Origin: Actinomycetes bacterium
GTDB lineage: Bacteria > Actinomycetota > Acidimicrobiia > Acidimicrobiales > Bog-793
Length of the DNA: 46,358 bases
Direction: 5' to 3'
Assembly (NCBI GenBank): GCA_021803215.1
Contig: JAJZLV010000144.1
Span: forward strand, 1-46,358
Part shown: piece after piece, positions 1 to 9,536 of the stretch
How the letters are laid out: every line of letters starts with the position of its first letter
How positions within the stretch are numbered: the stretch's first letter is position 1
The notes under the pieces: model-generated
Told to the model about the DNA's origin: nothing
Databases searched by the model: none
Seen by the model: the letters and a program-made list of their open reading frames with translations, nothing else
Translations under genes and position numbers: made by a program

Positions 1-65
1 AACCACTTCCACGCCGTCTGATAATGCACACCCTGGGACTCCGCCCACTCCCGCAACCGCACCAC
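1..65 (-). mobile_element. N-terminus of an IS607-family serine recombinase (TnpA), truncated by the window edge
   Basis: Minus-strand translation from a GTG at 65 reads VVRLREWAESQGVHYQTAWKWF, which resembles the MerR-like HTH N-terminus of IS607 TnpA (compare KLSEWAKANG-SRQSACRWFHAG at the right end of this window). Confidence 0.6.
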
Positions 66-252
66 CACAGACTAATACAGATGTTCGCTGATAAACACTG
101 ATAGACTCGGCAGCAGCTCCGCACCCCGGCTCATGTCGTGACCGAGCGGCGAAAGCCAAGCTCGCCCGGCTGGACCGAGGCTCGGGCACCCGAGGCGGGA
201 GGCGCCCCACCGGCTCGCCACGGCTCGATGCGCCTCCGGTTGCCCTGAGCGC

Positions 253-1383
253 TCAGGCAGCCTGGTCGATCCGAGCCCTGTACAGCTCGACCTTCTCCTT
301 CGCCGTCGCCTTCACGGCCCTGGCGAAGATGAGGCCCGTCTTCGGGAGGTTTGTCAGAAACGACGGGCCGGCGAAGCCGCCCGCCCTCTCGTCGAAACCG
401 CCGTGAGCCCCGTGCTCCCTCGAACTGTCGAGCGGTGAACGCAGGTTGCCCGGGCGCCGGGGGTCGATCTGCTCCGAGGTGAGCTGGGTCTCCCAGGCCC
501 CGAGCGAGGCGTACTGGTTACCGAGGCCGGGAGCCAGGCGGCCGGCGAGGACGAGGAGCTTGTTCCAGGAGCCGACCACCTTCTCCCGCTGGCCGCCGAG
601 GGCCGCCTGCACGATGAACTTGGCCGCGATCTCAGGCTGGTAGATAGGCGGCACCGGCTGGGGGTATCGGTCGATCGCGGACCAGTCGAACTGCGGGGTG
701 TTGACGGCCGGCAGGTGGACCATCGCCATCTTCACCCTGCTCTTCTCGTGCAGCAGCTCCGCCCGGACCGACTCGAAATAGCCGCGGCAGGCGAAGTTGG
801 AGGCGCAGTAGGCCGACTGGAGAGGGATGCCGATGTAGGCGAGGGCCGAGCCGACCTTCACAACCGTGCCCGAGTCCCGCGGCCTCATCCGCTTCAAGGC
901 GGTCATCCGCCCCCAGACCTGGCCGAGGAAGGTGACCTCGACCGCCCGGGCGAAGTCCTCCGGCTCTATCTCTTCGAGCGGGGCGAAGACTGTCGTCATC
1001 GCGTCGTTCACCCAGACATCGATCGCGCCGAGCTCGAACTCGACGCGACGGGCCGCCCTCTCCACCTCATCGCAGGAGGTCACGTCGACCGCGAGCGAGA
1101 GGGCTCGCGCCCCTCGCTTCTCGACCTCCCGGGCGACAGCCCCGAGGCCGGTCTCTCCCCTGGCGAAAAGGGCGACGTCGAAACCTGCCTCTGCGAGGCG
1201 ACGAGCCGGCGCCCGGCCCACTCCCCCGCTCGCTCCTGTCACCACCGCCACCCTGCGACCTGCCAACCTCGCCTCCCGGCGCGCCTTTTCGACTCCCTTG
1301 TCTGCCTCGGCGGCGGCGATCCTGCAGGCGATGCCGTTCCAGGCCCGTTTCGTCCACGCCAGGATCTCGGTCAGCTCGGCCAC
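253..1383 (-). CDS. SDR family oxidoreductase
   Basis: VAVVTGASGGVGRAPARRLAEAGFDVALFAR Rossmann motif and SAYCASNFACRGYFESVRAEL (YxxxN variant of YxxxK). The ORF is open to 1587 but the likely start is near 1383 (AELTEILAWTKRAW). Confidence 0.85.
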   Translation of the reverse strand: MAELTEILAWTKRAWNGIACRIAAAEADKGVEKARREARLAGRRVAVVTGASGGVGRAPARRLAEAGFDVALFARGETGLGAVAREVEKRGARALSLAVDVTSCDEVERAARRVEFELGAIDVWVNDAMTTVFAPLEEIEPEDFARAVEVTFLGQVWGRMTALKRMRPRDSGTVVKVGSALAYIGIPLQSAYCASNFACRGYFESVRAELLHEKSRVKMAMVHLPAVNTPQFDWSAIDRYPQPVPPIYQPEIAAKFIVQAALGGQREKVVGSWNKLLVLAGRLAPGLGNQYASLGAWETQLTSEQIDPRRPGNLRSPLDSSREHGAHGGFDERAGGFAGPSFLTNLPKTGLIFARAVKATAKEKVELYRARIDQAA

Positions 1384-1595
1384 TGCTCTCCTCCTAGACT
1401 GGGTCAGGATTCGCCAGCTCCCTACCCCCGAGCAAGCGAGACAAACAGAAGAGGACAAGGGGCAGGCGGCCTCGCCGGGCACGACGGGCGAAGCCGCCCG
1501 AGAGACCGCCTTGGCCGGGTCCCAGTAGCCTCGGGCACAGTTCGGCTCTGGGGAGGGCCGGGAGCGCAGGAATTTTTCCTCATCCAACTACGGGG

Positions 1596-2192
1596 GTGGC
1601 TACGGACAACAAGCGGATGAGCCTCGACCTCACGACCGCAAGCGACGCCAGCCTGGCCATGGCTGTGGCGCGCTGGGAGGAAGAGGCCCTCGCGGAGATC
1701 TACCGCCGATATGCCGCCGGCATCCTCGGCCTGGCGAGCCGTCTCCTGCACGACGGGCGCCTGGCCGAGGAGGTCGTGCAGGAGGTCCTGGTCCGCTTCT
1801 GGCATCACCCCGAGCGCTTCGACCCAGATCGGGGCAGCCTGCGAGCCTTCCTGGCCGCCGAGACTCACGGCCGAGCCGTGGACATGATGAGGGCCGAGGC
1901 CTCGCGCCGGCGTCGCGAAGAGAACGACGCCGCCGCGGCGCCCACCGGGGCGACGATCGAGCACGAGATCATCGAGGGCGTCCTGGCCGCCCGGGTGCGT
2001 TCGGCCGTTGCCGGCCTGCCGAGCGAGGAGAAGGAGGCGGTCAAACTGGCCTACTTCGACGGCCTCACCTACCGCCAGGTGGCCGACGCCCTCACCGAGC
2101 CGGAAGGCACTGTGAAAAGCCGCATCCGCCGCGCCCTCGCCCGCCTCGAACGGGAGCTCTCCTCCGCCCAGCGCGAGGAGGAGCGGGCGTGA
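1596..2192 (+). CDS. ECF-type RNA polymerase sigma-70 family sigma factor
   Basis: Region 2 (EIYRRYAAGILGLASRLLHDGRLAEEVVQEVLVRFWHHPERFDPDRGSLRAFL) and region 4 (GLPSEEKEAVKLAYFDGLTYRQVADALTEPEGTVKSRIRRALARL). Confidence 0.93.
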   Translation: MATDNKRMSLDLTTASDASLAMAVARWEEEALAEIYRRYAAGILGLASRLLHDGRLAEEVVQEVLVRFWHHPERFDPDRGSLRAFLAAETHGRAVDMMRAEASRRRREENDAAAAPTGATIEHEIIEGVLAARVRSAVAGLPSEEKEAVKLAYFDGLTYRQVADALTEPEGTVKSRIRRALARLERELSSAQREEERA

Positions 2193-2956
2193 GCCACTGC
2201 GAGCTCGAAGAGCTGCTCGGAGCCTACGCCCTCGACGCCGTCGAGGCTCCCGAGGCCGCCCTCGTCGAGTCCCATCTGGACGAGTGCCCTCGCTGCCGGG
2301 CCGAGCTCGCCCAGCACCTCGAGATGGCAAGTCTCTTCTCCACCTCTCCCGAACGGGCCCCCTCCGAGCTGTGGCAACGGATCTCGGACGCCCTGACGGA
2401 GCCAGACCCTGAGTACGTCGGACACCCAACTATTGCTCCCCTGGTGTCGATCGGCGTCCCCCGCGACTCGCACCGGAAGGTTCGTGCGGTGTCCGGCGTG
2501 CTCGGGGTTGTTGCCGCCCTCGCCGCCGTGGCGGCGGTCGTCCTCGCCCTGCAGCTGTCGATACTGCGCCACCAGGTGAACCTGGTGCGGAGCGACCTCA
2601 AGAACAGCGCCCTCGCCCAGGCGGTCTCCGACGCCCTCGTCAACCCGCACACCGAGGCGCTCCTCTCCTCGCGTGCCCACGACGTCAGCGCCGAGGTGGT
2701 GATCACGCCCGGGGGCGAGAGCTACTGGGTGCACTCCTCTCTCCCGCCGCTCAAGCCCGGAGAGACCTACCAGCTCTGGGCCTTCGTGAACGGCCGGATC
2801 GTCTCGCTCGGCCTCGTCGGGCGAAAGCCGACCGGCTACTCCGCCTTCCGTCTCGGAAGGCACTCCTCCCGCCTCATGGTCACCGCCGAGCCGGCCGGCG
2901 GGACGGCCGCCCCGACCACGAGTCCGATCCTCGTCTCGAACCGGATCCAGTTCTAG
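2189..2956 (+). CDS. Anti-sigma factor, RskA-like with N-terminal ZAS motif
   Basis: HxxxCxxC (HLDECPRC), one TM segment, C-terminal RskA-like region (GETYQLWAFVNGRIVSLGLV). GTGA overlap with the sigma gene. Confidence 0.9.
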   Translation: MSHCELEELLGAYALDAVEAPEAALVESHLDECPRCRAELAQHLEMASLFSTSPERAPSELWQRISDALTEPDPEYVGHPTIAPLVSIGVPRDSHRKVRAVSGVLGVVAALAAVAAVVLALQLSILRHQVNLVRSDLKNSALAQAVSDALVNPHTEALLSSRAHDVSAEVVITPGGESYWVHSSLPPLKPGETYQLWAFVNGRIVSLGLVGRKPTGYSAFRLGRHSSRLMVTAEPAGGTAAPTTSPILVSNRIQF

Positions 2957-5326
2957 CTAGGGAGCAAGCGCCGCCAGGGCGGCGTTCACGATTGCCTCCG
3001 GAACGAGGTCGTGCAGCTCGTAGAGCTCCCGGACCGAGCCAGACTGGCCAAAGTGGTCGACGCCGAGGGAGACGGCCCGAGTCCCGAAGATCGAACCCAA
3101 GAAGGCCATCGAGTGCGAGGCGGCGTCGTGCACTGTGACGATCGGTCCGCCCCCCGCCGGGAAGGCCTCCTCGAGCACGACCGGCATGACCGGCACCGTG
3201 AGCTCGCGAACCGAGCGCCGGATGGCGGCCTGCCAGGCCGAGTAAACGCGGTCGAGGGAGCAGAGGTCGACCACGTGGGCCGCGATCCCCTCGCTCTCGA
3301 GGATGCCGGCCGCCTCGAGCACCTCGGGCAGCACCGTGCCGGAGGCCGCCAGCGTGACCGGAGGTGCCCCGGCCGACTGCTGCTCGCCGGCATCGAGGAG
3401 CCGGTAGGCGCCGGCGAGCACCTGCCGGCGCAGCTCGCTCTCCCCGAGGCGCTGGCGGGCAGCCCCGAAAGGTGCCTGGTCGATCGGTCGAGTCGAGAGG
3501 CGGAAGTAGTACGAGCCGGTCTCCTCGCTTCCTTGCTGTTCGCCCGGGGGCGCCTTCGCGGCGCCCGCTCCGGCTGCCAGGCGGTCGAGCGCATCGCACA
3601 AGAGCCAATCGAGGGACTCGACGTAGGCCGGCTCGATGAAGGTGACGTTCGGGAGCTCGAGGCCGACCGAGGCGGTGATCGAGGACTGGTGGGCGCCGCC
3701 CTCGGGAGCCAGGCTGACCCCAGAGGGTGTCCCGGCGACGACGAAGCGGGCGCCCGAGTAGACCGAGTAGATGAAGGCGTCGAGGCCGCGCAGCACGAAC
3801 GGGTCGTAGACCGTTCCCACCGGCAGCAGCATCTGGTCGGAGAGGTCCCAGGCGAGCCCCAGCTGGCCGAGGAGGAGGAAGAGGTTCATCTCGCTGATCC
3901 CGAGCTCGATGTGCTGGCCGGAGGGCCGCTCGATCCAGCGGAGCAGCCTGTCCTCGCTCCAGGCTCTCCTCTCGGCCGGGGCGAAGACGCCGAGCCGGTT
4001 GATGAAGCCGGCCAGGTTGGTCGAGGTCGCGACGTCCGGAGCCGAGGTCACGAGGTAGGGGGCGACCTCCTCGACCCGGGAGAGCTCGACCATGATCCTC
4101 CCGAAGCCCTCCTGGGTGGACATGGTCTTGGTCACGCGAAGCCCGCTCGTGGCCGGCACCCTTATGGGAATGGCCGGGTGGCGCTCGGGCAGCTGCAGGT
4201 GGGCGCCCCGCTCCTCGGCGAGGCGGCCAGCCGGGCTGTCGGGATCAAGCCGGTCCCACTCCCGTGCCCGGTCGATCCCGAGCTCGGCCGCCAGCTCTTC
4301 GAGCTGGCCGGGGCTGAGTAGGACCGAGTGGTTGCGTGGGTTGCCGGCTATCGGGAGCCCGAAGCCCTTCACCGTGTAGGCGAAGACGACGCTCGGACGC
4401 TCCGCCTCGCCGTCGCAGGCCCCAAAGGCGTCGAGCAGAGAGACCATGTCGTGTCCCCCGAGGTCGCGCACGAGGTCAACCAGCTCGTCGTCGCCGTAGC
4501 GCTTGCAGAAGGAGACGACCGGCCTTGCGGCGCCGTCCAAGAAGAGCTTCCTCGCCTGCTCGGCTGGCAGGCCGAAGAGGGCCTGGTACTGCTCGTTGCT
4601 CATCTGATCCATGTGGCGCCGCAGCAGCTCGCCCCCCTTCTCAAAGAAGGCGGCCTCGAGGCGGTGGCCGTACTTGAGCTCGACCACGTGCCAGCCGTGC
4701 GCTTCGAACTGGGCGGCCCACTGGCGCAGGCGGACCTCCGGGATCACCCGATCGAGCGACTGGCGATTGAAGTCGACCAGCCACATGACAGAGCCGAGGC
4801 CGCGGGTGGCCGGATCGGCGACCGCCTCCCAGACGTTCCCCTCGTCGAGCTCGGCATCACCGAGGATCGAGATGAAACGGTTGGCCGGCCGGGCTCCGAA
4901 GTGCTGGTCGACGTAGCGCCGGGTGGCGGCCGCGAAGAGCGGTGCCACGGCCCCGAGACCGACCGAGCCGGTCGAGAAGTCGACCCGGTCGGGGTCCTTG
5001 GTCCTGCTCGGGTAGGCCTGCAGCCCGCCCTTGGAGCGCAGCGTGGTGAGGTAGGAGGCGTCGAGCCCTCCGAGCAGGTAGTTGATGGCGTGCAGCACCG
5101 GAGAGGCGTGCGGCTTGACCGAGACCCGGTCGTCGGCGTCGAGGTGGGAGAAGTAGAGCGCCGTCATGGCGCTCACGAGGGAGGCGCTCGAGGCCTGGTG
5201 GCCCCCCACCTTCACGCCGTCGTCGCTCTTGCGGTCATGGTTGGCGGCATCGACGATACGGGTCGAGAGCCAGAGCACCCGCCGCTCGATCTCGGCCAGC
5301 GCCTCGAGATCGGCCCGCTCGCTCAA
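2957..5326 (-). CDS. Transketolase / homodimeric pyruvate-dehydrogenase-E1-like thiamine diphosphate enzyme
   Basis: GDAELDEGNVWEAVADPATRGLGSVMWLVDFNRQSLDRVIP ThDP-binding region, SDDGVKVGGHQASSASLVSAMTALYFSHL, and a C-terminal transketolase domain. Apparent TTG start at 5326 overlaps the rpiA stop (TTGA). Confidence 0.85.
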   Translation of the reverse strand: MSERADLEALAEIERRVLWLSTRIVDAANHDRKSDDGVKVGGHQASSASLVSAMTALYFSHLDADDRVSVKPHASPVLHAINYLLGGLDASYLTTLRSKGGLQAYPSRTKDPDRVDFSTGSVGLGAVAPLFAAATRRYVDQHFGARPANRFISILGDAELDEGNVWEAVADPATRGLGSVMWLVDFNRQSLDRVIPEVRLRQWAAQFEAHGWHVVELKYGHRLEAAFFEKGGELLRRHMDQMSNEQYQALFGLPAEQARKLFLDGAARPVVSFCKRYGDDELVDLVRDLGGHDMVSLLDAFGACDGEAERPSVVFAYTVKGFGLPIAGNPRNHSVLLSPGQLEELAAELGIDRAREWDRLDPDSPAGRLAEERGAHLQLPERHPAIPIRVPATSGLRVTKTMSTQEGFGRIMVELSRVEEVAPYLVTSAPDVATSTNLAGFINRLGVFAPAERRAWSEDRLLRWIERPSGQHIELGISEMNLFLLLGQLGLAWDLSDQMLLPVGTVYDPFVLRGLDAFIYSVYSGARFVVAGTPSGVSLAPEGGAHQSSITASVGLELPNVTFIEPAYVESLDWLLCDALDRLAAGAGAAKAPPGEQQGSEETGSYYFRLSTRPIDQAPFGAARQRLGESELRRQVLAGAYRLLDAGEQQSAGAPPVTLAASGTVLPEVLEAAGILESEGIAAHVVDLCSLDRVYSAWQAAIRRSVRELTVPVMPVVLEEAFPAGGGPIVTVHDAASHSMAFLGSIFGTRAVSLGVDHFGQSGSVRELYELHDLVPEAIVNAALAALAP

Positions 5327-5991
5327 CCCTTCACCTTCCTTGCTCCTCCCTCTTCGTCGCCTGCGATCACAGTCTCCACCATCTCGGCGGGGAAGAGGCC
5401 GTGCTCGACCACGCCCGGCTGGGCGTCGAGCCGGCCGGCGAGCTCGGCCAGGCCGCGGATCTCGCCGTACCAGTCGGCGATCACTCCACCGTCGGGGCTC
5501 GGCGGGCCCGGGCGCAGCCTCACCTCCCCGAGCTGGCGGAGCGTCGAGGCGAGGCCGAAGGAGAGGAGCTCGAGAGGCACCGGAGGGGTGATCTCTCCGA
5601 CGAGCTTGTCGGCGGAGACGATCACGACGAAGTGCTCGGCCGCCGCCGCCACGATCTTCTCCCTCGTGTGGGCGCCCCCGCCGCCTTTTACGAGCCAGCC
5701 CGCCGGGTCGACCTGGTCGGCCCCGTCGATGGCTAGGTCGAGGCGCTCGAGCTCGGCGAAAGCTCGGACGTCGAGGCCGAGGGATCGGGCCTGCTTCTCT
5801 GTGGCGGGTGAGGTGGCGACGCAGACGATGTCGAGGGACCTGGCCGCCAGGGCCGGCAGCAGGAAGGCGACCGTCGTGCCAGTGCCGAGGCCGACGCGCA
5901 TGCCGTCCTCGACGAGGAGAGAGGCCTGCTCGGCGGCCGCCCTCTTGGCCCGCTCGTGTCCCACCGCACCATCGTGCCTTACCGCTGGCAA
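5323..5991 (-). CDS. rpiA: Ribose-5-phosphate isomerase A
   Basis: VGLGTGTTVAFLLPALAA, LDLAIDGADQVDPAGWLVKGGGGAHTREKIVAAAA, and SADKLVG motifs. Confidence 0.95.
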   Translation of the reverse strand: MPAVRHDGAVGHERAKRAAAEQASLLVEDGMRVGLGTGTTVAFLLPALAARSLDIVCVATSPATEKQARSLGLDVRAFAELERLDLAIDGADQVDPAGWLVKGGGGAHTREKIVAAAAEHFVVIVSADKLVGEITPPVPLELLSFGLASTLRQLGEVRLRPGPPSPDGGVIADWYGEIRGLAELAGRLDAQPGVVEHGLFPAEMVETVIAGDEEGGARKVKG

Positions 5992-8435
5992 GGCCGCAGA
6001 ACCGCCAGCGCCTCGGGCAGCTCACGCGAGTGGAGCACCCTGAGGCGCCTGGTCGTTCTGGTGAGAGCGACATAGAGCGCCCGGAGCCCCTGGGAGTGCT
6101 CGGCCAGAATGGCGGCGGGCTCGACGAGCACGACCGAGTCGAACTCGAGCCCACGGGCGGCGTCGAGGCCGAGCACGGCCAGGGGCGCTTCGAGGAGGCG
6201 CCGCGCCTCAAAGGAGCTGAGCTCCTCATGGGCTCCGGCCGCCGGAGCCTCGAGGCGGCTGGCCAGCTCGTCGAGCAGGCTGAGCGGGGCGATGATGGCC
6301 GCCTTGCCCGGCGCGACCACCTCCGTCTCGACCAGGGCGGCCTTCACTACCTCGTCCAAGAGCTGGCTGGCGGGGTGCCTGCTGGCGAGCGGCGGCTGGC
6401 CGCTCTCGCGCACGGCGCTCGGCGGGGTGAGCCCGGGGGCGGCGGCCGCCAGCACCTCGGCCGCGAGGGCCATCACCTCGGCCGGCGTCCGGTAGTTGAC
6501 CGAGAGCACCTCGGTCCTGATGCCCGAGCGGGTCCTCAGCTCGGAGAGTGCTTCCTGCCAGCTGCCTGGGGCGCCGGCGCCGCTTGCCTGCCCGAGGTCG
6601 CCGACGACCGTGAAGGAGCCGGCCGGGCAGCGCCGCGAGAGGGCCCGCCATTGCATCGGCGTGACCTGCTGGGCTTCGTCGACGAGGACGTGGCCGTATA
6701 TCCTGGCTCCCTTGCTGGCGGGAGGACCACCGGCCACCCTCTCCGACGAGCCGAGCTGGCCGGCGAGTCGCGCCAGGCTCGAGGAGTCCATCCCCCCTTG
6801 CACCTGGTCGTCTCGCCAGCGGCGGCCGCAGCGCTCGCAGCGCCAAGGCCTCTCTCCCCCACCGAGGTCGAGCTGGGCTCCGCAGGCCGGGCAGTCCGGC
6901 AGGTAGTCGACCAGCGCCCGGTCGAGCATCCAGGAGTCGGCCTCCTCCGAGGCGTCACCCCTCGAGCGGCCCCGACGCGGGCGCCGCGTCGGCCCGAGGA
7001 GGGCGGCCGCCTCATCGAGGAGCGAGATGTCGCTCTCGGTCCAGGCGACCTGATCGAGAGACCTGCTCCTCGCACGCTCGAGCAGGGAGAGCTCGGTTGA
7101 GCTGAACGCTCCCCGGCCGGCCTCTCTCAGCAGGGCCGGAGCGCCGAAGAGGTCGTGCAGCAGCTCTTCGGGGCTGAGGAGGGGCCACATGCGCGAAAGG
7201 GCCGCCCGGCCGGCGGGGTTGTGGCGGAGCTCGCGGGCAATGCCGGCGGCCGCCTGCTCCACCTCTTGCTTGGAGAGGGCGTGGCGCTGGCCGAGGCGGA
7301 CGGACTTCTCCTCTTGTTGTCGCCAGGAGCGAAGAAGGCTCCTGGCGAGCTGGCGCTCTACATAGCCCCGGCGGGCGTTGTGCGTGCCGGCGCGACCCCG
7401 GGCGGCCTCCACGATCCGGCGGGTCTCTCCGGCCGGGACGACCAGCTCGTGGCGGCCGTAGCTCAGAACCAGAGCCTGGCGCAGCGGGCGCTCTCTCGTG
7501 GCGACGGCGTTCGCGACGAGCTCGGCCATCCGGGCCTCGCCCTTCAGCTCGGCCAGCCGCCGGGGCTCGCTCCCGCCCGGCTTGGCCCGTCCGGCGTACA
7601 GCTCAGCCGGCGTGGCGAGGGCGACTGCGTGCTCGCCGAGCGAGGGAAGGACCTGCTCGATGTAGCGGAGGAAGACGTTGTTCGGCCCGACCAGCAGCAC
7701 GCCGTCGCGCGAGAGCCGCTGGCGGTGCGTGAAGAGCAGGTAGGCGGCCCGGTGGAGGGCGACCGCAGTCTTGCCGGTGCCGGGGCCGCCTTGCACCACC
7801 AGGACGCCGGCGAGCTCGGAGCGGATGACGGCGTCCTGCTCACCCTGGATGGTCGAGACGATGTCGTGCATGCGACCGGTGCGGGCCTGCTCGAGGCTGG
7901 CGAGAAGAGCCCCTTCGCCCATGAGCACGAGACCGTCCTCGCTTTCGGCCCGGTCGAGCAGCTCGTCGTCTATGCCGGTGATCCGGCGACTTTGGAACAT
8001 GTAGTGGCGGCGTCGCCGCACCCCGAGCGGCTCGGCCGGCGTCGCCCGGTAGAAGGGCTCGGCCACGGGCGCCCGCCAGTCGACCACGAGCTGGTCGCCG
8101 TTCTCGTCGGAGACCCCGATGCGCCCGATGTAGGCCCGCAGGCCGTCGCTGAAGTCGAGGCGGCCGAAGGCCACCGGGGCGTCGCCGATGTTGAGCTGAG
8201 CGAGGCGGCGGCCCGAGAGCTCGACCCTGATGTCGCGCTCGACCCGGTTGGCGAAGGTGCCGCCGGCACCCTGGCCGACCACCTCTGCCGAGAGAGCTCG
8301 CGCCGCCTCTCGCATGGCCTCGAGGCGCTCGTGCGCCCGATCTAGATAGGCCTGCTCCGCTTCGACCTCTGGGTGGACCAAATTTCCTCGCCTTGTCCCT
8401 CCGCCGCCTGAGCCCGCCTTCCGCGGGCCAGCCAC
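5979..8435 (-). CDS. HelD-like UvrD/Rep-family helicase (RNA polymerase-associated type) with an internal zinc ribbon
   Basis: Walker A GGPGTGKTAVALHRAAYLL, VLVDEAQQVTPMQWRAL, VDWRAPVAEPFYRATPAEPLGVRRRRHY; internal CPAC...CERC. Confidence 0.88.
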   Translation of the reverse strand: MAGPRKAGSGGGGTRRGNLVHPEVEAEQAYLDRAHERLEAMREAARALSAEVVGQGAGGTFANRVERDIRVELSGRRLAQLNIGDAPVAFGRLDFSDGLRAYIGRIGVSDENGDQLVVDWRAPVAEPFYRATPAEPLGVRRRRHYMFQSRRITGIDDELLDRAESEDGLVLMGEGALLASLEQARTGRMHDIVSTIQGEQDAVIRSELAGVLVVQGGPGTGKTAVALHRAAYLLFTHRQRLSRDGVLLVGPNNVFLRYIEQVLPSLGEHAVALATPAELYAGRAKPGGSEPRRLAELKGEARMAELVANAVATRERPLRQALVLSYGRHELVVPAGETRRIVEAARGRAGTHNARRGYVERQLARSLLRSWRQQEEKSVRLGQRHALSKQEVEQAAAGIARELRHNPAGRAALSRMWPLLSPEELLHDLFGAPALLREAGRGAFSSTELSLLERARSRSLDQVAWTESDISLLDEAAALLGPTRRPRRGRSRGDASEEADSWMLDRALVDYLPDCPACGAQLDLGGGERPWRCERCGRRWRDDQVQGGMDSSSLARLAGQLGSSERVAGGPPASKGARIYGHVLVDEAQQVTPMQWRALSRRCPAGSFTVVGDLGQASGAGAPGSWQEALSELRTRSGIRTEVLSVNYRTPAEVMALAAEVLAAAAPGLTPPSAVRESGQPPLASRHPASQLLDEVVKAALVETEVVAPGKAAIIAPLSLLDELASRLEAPAAGAHEELSSFEARRLLEAPLAVLGLDAARGLEFDSVVLVEPAAILAEHSQGLRALYVALTRTTRRLRVLHSRELPEALAVLRPCQR

Positions 8436-8522
8436 AGGCTGCGAGAAGTGGGGCTCAAGGCTACCGGGAGGAGAAAGCCGCCTCGTCCGAGCTCTCCGGC
8501 GCCCGCTCTGAGCTGTCCAGTC

Positions 8523-9536
8523 TCAGCCGGGATCGGCCTCGTGACCCGGCGGTGTGAGCCCGAAGTAGGCGTCCATCGGGGAGATCTCGCCAGCCACCAC
8601 CTGGTGGATCACCCGGCAGATGGGAAGATCGAGACCATGGCGCTCGGCGAGGTCCAGCACCAGGCCGGCGGTCCGCACGCCCTCGGCCACCATGGGCAGC
8701 TGGCGCTCTATCTCCTCCAGGCGTCGCCCCCGCCCGAGCTGCTCGCCGACGAAGCGGTTGCGCGAGTGCGGGCTCATGCAGGTGGCGACGAGATCACCCA
8801 TCCCGGCCAACCCTGCGAAGGTCGCCTGCTCGGCTCCCATGGCGACCCCGAGCCTGGTCAGCTCGGCGAGACCCCGCGCCATGACCGCCGCCCTCGTGTT
8901 GTCGCCGACACCGAGGCCCTCCCCGATCCCGGCTGCGATGGCGACGACGTTCTTGAGCGCCCCGCCTATCTCGCATCCGACCACGTCGTGGTTGAGGTAG
9001 ACCCGGAAGAGGCCACTTCTCACCACCTTCTGGATCTCGCCCGCCCGCTCGAGGTCCTCGGCCGCCACGACGGCCGCCGCCGCCTTCCCCTCCAGGATCT
9101 CCCGGGCGATGTTCGGCCCGGTGAGAGCGGCGGCCGTGTGACCGGGCAGCACCGCCCGGATCACCTCTGTCATGCGGAGCCAGCTGTGCTGCTCGAGCCC
9201 CTTGGCCAGGCTGACGACGGGGATCCAGGGCCTCAGGTGGGCGCTCGCCTGCTCGAGCACCTCCCGAAAGCCCTGCACCGGCACCGCCACGAAGACGATG
9301 TCGGCCTGGCTCACCGCCTCTCTCAGATCGGAGGTGGCGCCGAGGCGGGCATCCAGCCGGAGCCCCTTCAGATAGAGCTCGTTTCTCTGCCGAGCCCGCA
9401 CCTCGGCCGCGATCTCGGGCCGTCGAGCCCAGCGGAGAGTCGGATGGCGGGCCGCGAGCAAAGAGGCGAGGGTCGTGCCCCACGAGCCGGCACCGAGGAC
9501 CGTGACTCTCGTGCCTAGCCCGCCGAGGGCGACCAC
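8523..9536 (-). CDS. gpsA: NAD(P)H-dependent glycerol-3-phosphate dehydrogenase
   Basis: RVTVLGAGSWGTTLASLLA, GPNIAREILEGKAAAAVVAA, GCEIGGALKNVVAIAAGIGEGLGVGDNTRAAVMARGLAELTRLG, GMGDLVATCMSPHSRNRFVGEQLG. Confidence 0.96.
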   Translation of the reverse strand: MVALGGLGTRVTVLGAGSWGTTLASLLAARHPTLRWARRPEIAAEVRARQRNELYLKGLRLDARLGATSDLREAVSQADIVFVAVPVQGFREVLEQASAHLRPWIPVVSLAKGLEQHSWLRMTEVIRAVLPGHTAAALTGPNIAREILEGKAAAAVVAAEDLERAGEIQKVVRSGLFRVYLNHDVVGCEIGGALKNVVAIAAGIGEGLGVGDNTRAAVMARGLAELTRLGVAMGAEQATFAGLAGMGDLVATCMSPHSRNRFVGEQLGRGRRLEEIERQLPMVAEGVRTAGLVLDLAERHGLDLPICRVIHQVVAGEISPMDAYFGLTPPGHEADPG

